From Aplectana chamaeleonis (lineage: Eukaryota; Nematoda; Chromadorea; Rhabditida; Cosmocercidae): a stretch of 64,000 nucleotides of DNA. Shown here piece by piece: positions 59,201 through 64,000 of the stretch. The translations under genes and the position numbers were made by a program. The first letter of the stretch is position 1. The number at the start of each line of letters is the position of its first letter. The stretch is taken from the NCBI GenBank assembly GCA_029168955.1, contig JAPDOI010001389.1:1-64000 (forward strand). Reading direction: 5' to 3'. The notes below the pieces were generated by a model. That model saw only the letters and a list, made by a program, of their open reading frames with translations. It did not search any database and was not told the DNA's origin.

Positions 59201-61300
59201 TCCACCTACAAAAATATAGTCAAGAAAACCAAAATAAAAAGGCTTCTCACCTCGCATTCGTCAGCGGAAGACGACGGGATCCCATGTGATTTCCGGGAAA
59301 TTTGATCGATATCGAACAATGCTACATATGTTTTGCATTGTTATCATTGCCACACAAAGGGCAAAAAAACATAGCGAAAGGTGCGTAATTTGCATTGTAT
59401 TGACGGGCGCCGCACACCCTGCTCTCAATCACACGCCTAAATGTCGTCACGACATTGTTGTACACGAGCGCACGACACTCGCAGCAATCTGCGCACTCCC
59501 TCAACCGCGCACTATTTTGTGTCACGCTGTCTGTCGCGCTGTCGTGATGTTATGACCACGCGACACTTGTGACAGCTCGTGACCGTAATTGTCGTGACAA
59601 CAAGCTCGTGACAGTCACGAGCCATGTGTTTTCGGAAACGATACGAACCCATAGCTCGCGCCTTTTGGTCGCGACATGTCGTGACATTTCATGACATTTG
59701 TCGTCACGACAATGGGGGGTTTACTACCAGCCCTGGAAAATAATCGAGGTCACGACGACGGAGTATGCTAGGGTTACGCCACTTAAAACTACAATACCGA
59801 TTCTTGAGCTTCGCAAAGAGCGCTTTTTTTTTGCGCGCCTTCGTCATAACTCTTGAAATTTAGGGTTTTGGAGGTAAGAAAGATGTTGCTAGAATTGTCT
59901 CATCAAGATCTACAAGATTATATTAAAATTTCATTGATATCTCAAACTATATGTACCTCAATTATAGGTATGTTGCTCTTTCCATAACACGTTTTGACTC
60001 GTCACGACGTTCGGCAGGCACTTTCTTTTTTGGCAACATACCTATAATTAAGTTATAGTTTAAGATATCGATAAAATCCTAAACCATCTTGTAGAAACCC
60101 TCTGAGCCATGGTTCTTAGGTGTAAATCTTGCTCAGCTAAAGGAAAAAACAGTAAGGGTCCACATGAATCAACCCAACAGCTTACTTGTTATCAAATAGA
60201 AACGTTCGAATCAAGCATTTTCAAGGGGCATGGTATACTTTTGCGACAAATGGTCGCGTCGCTCTGCACAGCGACAGTGGCAGCGACGGGCTTCGGCATA
60301 TTTGCAGTATGTCGGCCCTCCGCGACCCGTAGCTGTCACAGACTGTCGATAGCTGTTCCTACGACGACCGATGCCGTTGCTCCGGTGCGGGTCCCGCCGC
60401 GACTTGTGCTAGATTGCGTGTCTGTCGCTCATGACAGCGATGAAGTATGCTATGTCGTCAAGATGCGGAAACCTCAATACGTACACATTCTTCGGCAAAT
60501 TGGCAAATTTTAGGATCAAGCTGTACCCCGGCTCGCCAAAAGTGCTGATATTCAGTGCCAAATCACATCACGAATCAACAGCTTCTGGAACCCTAGAATG
60601 CTCACTGTATTCTCATACTCGGCTAGTCGACGCTGTTGATTATTTTCCAGACTTCTGTATTATAGGAAATCGATATGATGTGCCGGGATTGCTGCTCAAT
60701 GAATCAGGTATTCGGCTTGATTATTCTCGCAGTTCCATTCAACTTTCAACTGCCATTAAAGCTACAATGACTGTCTTAGTTGAGGGTTTCAGGACCCCAG
60801 TTGGCCGATCCCGTGGCAATGTCACAGTTGTCAGCTTCAATAGATGAGATTGCTCTCTCATTCGGGCCGCATGCTGAACGCATAGAGAAGCTGATTCTAG
60901 ACGATGTAGGTTATTTGAAGATTGATTATGAACTTGGATGCAATTGGTGTCTAGGTAAATACTTACAGATTAGCGATCCTCTGTTCTAAGATCATCCTCC
61001 ACAAAGCGGTACTCATTTTTAGATCAACACCGACAGGCTCTATCGAGAGAATCATGCTCCGTCTACAAGTATTGCACCGATGCAAGTGCTAGAGCGGAGG
61101 CTACGAGTGAGTGAACTAGGGTTTTCTACACACAAGCAGATCATACCCATCTTTCTGTGATAGATCGGAGTCCACAACGGATTCACGTTCCTGTATGAAC
61201 CACTTGTTGTGCACCTGTCATCGATCGACGAGCAATTACGAGGCACACACTCACTACGGAGGAAAGGTCGACCGCTAAGCAGGAGCAGCAGTGATATTAG
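53256..61300 (+). CDS. nphp-4: Nephrocystin-4 (NPHP4) orthologue, N-terminal part, six exons, incomplete at both ends
   Basis: NPHP4 is a ciliary transition-zone protein acting with nephrocystin-1. Exons: 53256-53381 (acceptor AGTTTCAG; VSCYFFDAKNSQFFGSPYQS; GAC/GTAGGT), 56174-56352 (ATATTTAG; DLFFHCPHLDDAVNIVIEVV, then WGLIPICGYGETIL; AG/GTGAGA), 60514-60707 (AATTTTAG; IKLYPGSPKVLIF, YFPDFCIIGNRYDVPGLLL; G/GTATTC), 60793-60905 (GTTTCAG; PQLADPVAMSQLSASIDEIA, IEKLILDD; GAT/GTAGGT), 61023-61106 (TTTTTAG; INTDRLYRENHAP, PMQVLERRLR; CGA/GTGAGT), 61164-61300 (TGATAG; IGVHNGFTFLYEPLVVH, LSRSSSDIR; AG/GTGAGT). All five junctions keep phase with no stop. The order of blocks (FF..FFG, an L-F-H..I-VIEVV strand, KLY-G-P+ALL, LP..PGLL, LERRLR-GVHNG) follows vertebrate NPHP4 as I know it. 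The first exon(s) and everything after 61300 were not found in the window. Confidence 0.85.
53697..53935 (+). other. GC-rich, multi-frame-open patch inside an nphp-4 intron
   Basis: After the acceptor-like TCAGATTTAG, one frame reads SSEWCRSDHCDWPCGVGDTT and GFDCARR (Cys/Trp-rich). Another runs to a stop at 53923 with DSMCLVEEQDPAFLFNGGFR. The minus strand is open too, with CLVCRGNCGGRSPRAV. At most one can be real. No reading fits nphp-4, whose neighbouring exons join without it. Confidence 0.3.
54223..54598. mobile_element. TTAA-bounded MITE, subfamily A3, in an nphp-4 intron
   Basis: Left TTAAAGGCAGTATTCGCGAT, right TTATCGTGGACACTGCCTTT followed by AA. The inner sequence differs from A1 and A2. 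376 bp including both TTAA, non-coding. Confidence 0.85.
55112..55585. mobile_element. Foldback element J in an nphp-4 intron, about 470 bp
   Basis: TTAAAGGCAGCATACATGCT and TACGGAAATAGAATGGTAT at the left pair with the inverse of ACCATTCTATTTCCGTAG and CACGTTTACGCGTGTGTATG at the right. The inner arms also pair: TGTATTTCTCCGCCCCCTGT with the inverse of ACAGGGTGCGGAGAAATACA. The palindrome covers almost the whole element. Confidence 0.85.
56360..59430. other. First part of the 4.2-kb nphp-4 intron
   Basis: Lies between the exons ending at 56352 and starting at 60514. No further exon is needed, because those two join in phase and give continuous family blocks. A frame at 57983-58282 is open but unsupported. 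An ACTCGGCGCATACGATGCGT segment near 57014 resembles a MITE G end. Confidence 0.5.
59430..59735. repeat. TGTCGTGAC/GTCACGACA palindromic cluster in an nphp-4 intron
   Basis: More than ten occurrences of GTCGTGAC, GTCACGAC, CTCGTGAC or GTCGCGAC lie within 300 bp in both orientations, so the segment can fold in many ways. Related GCGACAAATGGTCGCG and GCGACAGTGGCAGCGACGGG phrases recur at 60240-60420. Confidence 0.7.
59740..60513. other. Rest of the nphp-4 intron
   Basis: A short inverted pair surrounds 59955 and 60040 (ACATACCTATAATTA... and its inverse CCTCAATTATAGGTATGT-like). The 134-codon plus frame ending at 60513 runs through GCGAC repeats and into the acceptor, so it is not an exon. Confidence 0.5.
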
Positions 61301-61560
61301 GTGAGTCGTGGACGAATGAGAATCACCAAGCGATTCTCCACTGGTATGGAAATACTTCACTGGGAATCGCAGTTCAACCTCAATGACAAACTTTGACGTT
61401 GCGAGATAGCTGAAAAGCACACATACTATACCCACGCTAAGTTTCGTAAAAACGAGGGTCATTTGCCCTGCCATACCTAGCAAAAAAACGTCTGCTGCAT
61501 GTAAATTTTTTTGGAAGAGTGCTTTTTGGATTCTGAAAGAATCTGTCGTATCCACAGGTT
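61301..61560. other. Start of the next nphp-4 intron
   Basis: After the GTGAGT at 61301 no continuation exon is recognised. A 167-codon minus-strand frame (61555-61052) is antisense to two confirmed exons. Confidence 0.45.
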
Positions 61561-61564
61561 GAAT

Positions 61565-61795
61565 GCCTACTTAATTATGTGTTTTGTGTACTGAAGCTCC
61601 CTCAATACGCTTTGTTTCTAAATGAGATCATTTTCGCGGTTGTTTTTCAAACACGCCGACAGTGGCAAAATGCGGCAATACTTTGAGTGTTAATTGTAAA
61701 AGTAATAGAAGAGCAATATCTGAGTTATGAATCAGACGGAGGTGAGACATACTCGGGATTTGTGTAGGTGGAATTTCGGAAATCCTTCATTAAAC
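61565..61795 (+). repeat. Dispersed repeat I, copy 2
   Basis: Counterpart of 48900-49150 (AATTATGTGTTTTGTGTACT, ACGCTTTGTTTCTAAATGAG, TTTTCGCGGTTGTTTTTCAA, GAGTGTTAATTGTAAAAGTA). Confidence 0.65.
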
Positions 61796-61952
61796 GCCGA
61801 AAACCATATATTATTTTATAATGTTTTTGTTTAGTTTGGCCTCTGTAGGGAACGAAAATGTTCAAAGAACCGCTAAAAAGCTTGATTAGTGAAGAGAAAC
61901 CAGTTTGAATTTACTGTTAAATTGGATTTGGATTTTGCGTCCAAATCGTTTT

Positions 61953-62447
61953 TTAAAGGCAGTGTTCACGATAAAAAATGTGATTCAGTTTCCACTAGTA
62001 ATGGGTAGTGGAGGGGCACAATGTAACGTTGACGTCGAAAGAACGCATGAAAACGAGCCAGGAAAAGCTCCAGAAGAGCCTGAAATTGCCATTTCGAGCG
62101 CAAGGCAAACCTCAAAAGCGCATCACACGCCCACCGACGTAAACAAATGAATGCTCAAGATCGTGAGATGAGCGACGATTTCCAATCATTCGATCCGTTC
62201 TTTCCTTCATTCTCAACTTCTCTCTTTACTCAGGTCAGCTCGCATACATGGGCTGCAAATGACGGAAGTTACAAGCCTTGGACAACTCGTCCACCATGTT
62301 TCCTTAGCTCAATTTTTGAGGGACCATAACTCCGTTCCCAGAAGGTCTTGTACGATTTCAGAGACACCACTGGAATCAGCGTGCGGCCGTTTTCAAGATA
62401 GGTGGGAAAACAGAAAAAACAATTTTCATCGTGAACACTGCCTTCAA
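61953..62447. mobile_element. TTAA-bounded MITE, subfamily A1, copy 2
   Basis: Left TTAAAGGCAGTGTTCACGAT, right ATCGTGAACACTGCCTTCAA. Near-full-length match to 11642-12126 (GGCACAATGTAACGTTGACG, CACACGCCCACCGACGT, GGACAACTCGTCCACCAT). It abuts a family G element on its right. Confidence 0.85.
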
Positions 62448-62725
62448 GTTTTTCTGCGCTTGGAGGTCTGGTCACTGTCATTTTTTGAAGTTTTCCTTCA
62501 TGAGGGAATCGATCCCTAAATGTTTTCCATGTTGTTGGTTGGCCGCATCAACATTCAATGGAAAAGTGCTAGATGATCGACCCTAGAGCAGCTTTCAGGT
62601 GGCCATGACTTTTGATGTGAGAATTTCCAGATCGTCAAATTTTGTGAGTGATGTCAGCTAGCCCGAATGGTTCGTTTATCGACAAAAAATTAGATATGAT
62701 TTTCAGCGAGGACGATGCCTTTCAA
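62448..62725. mobile_element. MITE family G copy
   Basis: TTTTTCTGCGCTTGGAGGTC at the left matches, inverted, 8375-8400. The right part matches 15325-15537 up to GATTTTCAGCGAGGACGATG followed by CCTTTCAAGG. Confidence 0.55.
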
Positions 62726-62729
62726 GGCA

Positions 62730-63180
62730 GCGTCAGCGCAGAAAACCACGTAAGGTTTTTTCTTACCAATCAAATGTTTTAACCAAGTGGAGATAGTTTT
62801 GGCAAAGCTTGGGAACTCAGCGCTGCGTATGCATAAGGCTCTAGCCTCTTGAAAACTGCTCCGTGGTCTGAGAAGGCGTTTTCCCGGTCGATCAATCAGC
62901 ACGAGGAGCAGAAGCCCCACGACATGCTCCGACAGGCCAAAATCAATATTCCTTATTTTGAAAGATCCTCACGTTCAAACTTGTGTATTGAAAGCTTCTT
63001 GATTTTAAAGAATTCCTGACAATGGCAAGTCCGAAAGAAATATCTACGCTAGGAAGTTTGGGGGCTAAACCATTTCAGATGTCTAATTTTCTAACATTTG
63101 TGTGTGGCACAACGCACTCCGGACAGAGGTGAAAAAGGAAGCTGAATGCTGCGTGATTTTTTAACGAGTTTTTTTCCGAA
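62730..63180. other. Gene-free stretch
   Basis: Nothing supported. Confidence 0.4.
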
Positions 63181-63182
63181 AT

Positions 63183-63749
63183 TTAAAGGCAGTGGTCGCG
63201 ATCAAATATGCTTCCCTTCTTTTCCTCTCTGAACCCTTTTCTGGGTTTCTAACTTAGGAAGTTGGGGGCCTATAAGAAAAAACGCAAAAAAAAAACCGCT
63301 GTTTCGGGCCCAATCTGAAGCCTGAACATTATGGTCTTTTGGAGGTGGACGAGCCCACTCCTGATCATCGGCATCGATGATCTCTAATATCAAGAACATC
63401 AGCTGACTTGAATTCGAATCTCAATCAATGAACATTACCATTCGGACTGACCTGCTCGAATATATTGTCTGAAGCGCTTACTTTCATTGTTCAACTGTTT
63501 TTATTAGGTAAATTTCCGTGTACTTCTTCCTGTGAACGTCAATTAATTCTGACTGCTTAGCATGAAACTGCGGTCTTTTGGGGCGGAGCTGTGCACGTGT
63601 GCACGAACTGGCATCTTTGGGTTCTAGGAACTCTAATTCTGGCCCGTTTTTCACCGCATTACCTTCATAGTTTTTAGGCTGTTTTCGATCCAAGCAGATT
63701 TTTGTAGTTTTTTTTCGATAACGTTTCTGATTGTCACCACTGCATTTAA
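63183..63749. mobile_element. TTAA-bounded MITE, subfamily A2, inverted copy
   Basis: Left TTAAAGGCAGTGGTCGCGAT, right TTGTCACCACTGCATTTAA. The interior is the reverse complement of 36747-37593 without insertions (GCACGTGTGCACGAACTGGC, GGCATCGATGATCTCTAATA). 567 bp. Confidence 0.85.
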
Positions 63750-64000
63750 GTGTTTTGGGTGGCTTATTGGCGATATTTATGTATATCACAACCTACCCGC
63801 GCAAAATAGCAGAAAATCTGAACACGGTGTTTCGAACGTACGCTGCCTTTGGAATTTCCAAGGAAGTCGGGAAAATGCTCCCCGTTTTCAGGAAACGTAT
63901 TGAGGGTATTGTAGCTCACCGGAAGCGATATCTCAATCCCTCCAAACAAACAAGCTAGAGAAGATAAGCAAGGGCTACAATTTTGAATGCCAATACTCAG

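Noticed and set aside
59430..59735. CRISPR-like array
   Set aside because: Repeats are short, in both orientations and unevenly spaced, in eukaryotic intronic DNA.
60109..60513. 134-codon plus frame as an nphp-4 exon
   Set aside because: The exon ending at 56352 joins directly and in phase to 60514, and the frame crosses GCGAC repeats and the acceptor.
61052..61555. 167-codon minus-strand frame
   Set aside because: It is antisense to two nphp-4 exons whose splice phases and family motifs are clear.

Overview
The window is AT-rich, intron-bearing animal DNA packed with short inverted-repeat elements. Splice acceptors are mostly TTTCAG/TTTTAG, introns include a 4.2 kb example, and mobile-element debris (mariner, RTE-type reverse transcriptase, a THAP/DDE transposase, a PIF/Harbinger piece, many MITE-like foldbacks) fills the space between exons. 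This fits a nematode, most likely a repeat-rich clade V (strongylid/hookworm-like) species. The species is an inference. No bacterial operons, rRNA, tRNA, spliced-leader RNA or CRISPR array was seen.

Layout. 0-5 kb: foldback repeat, an unrecognised damaged spliced gene on the minus strand (1366-2318), a dispersed repeat inside an inverted pair, and the 3' part of an RTE-like non-LTR retroelement. 5-28 kb: mostly gene-free repeat landscape (MITEs, an 83-bp tandem array, a GTGCAGGA minisatellite, a Harbinger nuclease fragment, foldbacks). 28.2-31.8 kb: the most interesting locus. A plus-strand gene encoding a P2RX7-like cysteine-rich zinc ('ballast') domain runs tail to tail into a minus-strand, spliced but decayed DNA transposase with a THAP-like N-terminus and a D-x2-H motif (Kolobok-like by inference). 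35.9-36.5 kb: an unrecognised spliced plus-strand gene with matching splice phases. 36.7-46.1 kb: TTAA-bounded MITEs, one carrying two nested 148-bp foldbacks, a mariner nested in an older TCCGAT-rich element, and a 1035-bp TIR element. 53.2-61.3 kb: six exons of the nephrocystin-4 gene (nphp-4), in phase with one another, its introns loaded with mobile elements. 61.3-64 kb: more TTAA MITEs.

How the parts relate. The only confidently recognised conserved host gene is nphp-4, a ciliary transition-zone protein. Its exons are intact and in phase, while the transposase-type genes carry stops and frameshifts. At least six complete MITEs share TTAA-flush termini but have different interiors. A transposase of a class reported to use TTAA targets lies in the same window, so a donor/parasite relationship is a testable idea, not something the sequence proves. 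All exon models are by eye from reading frames and splice signals; no alignment was run.
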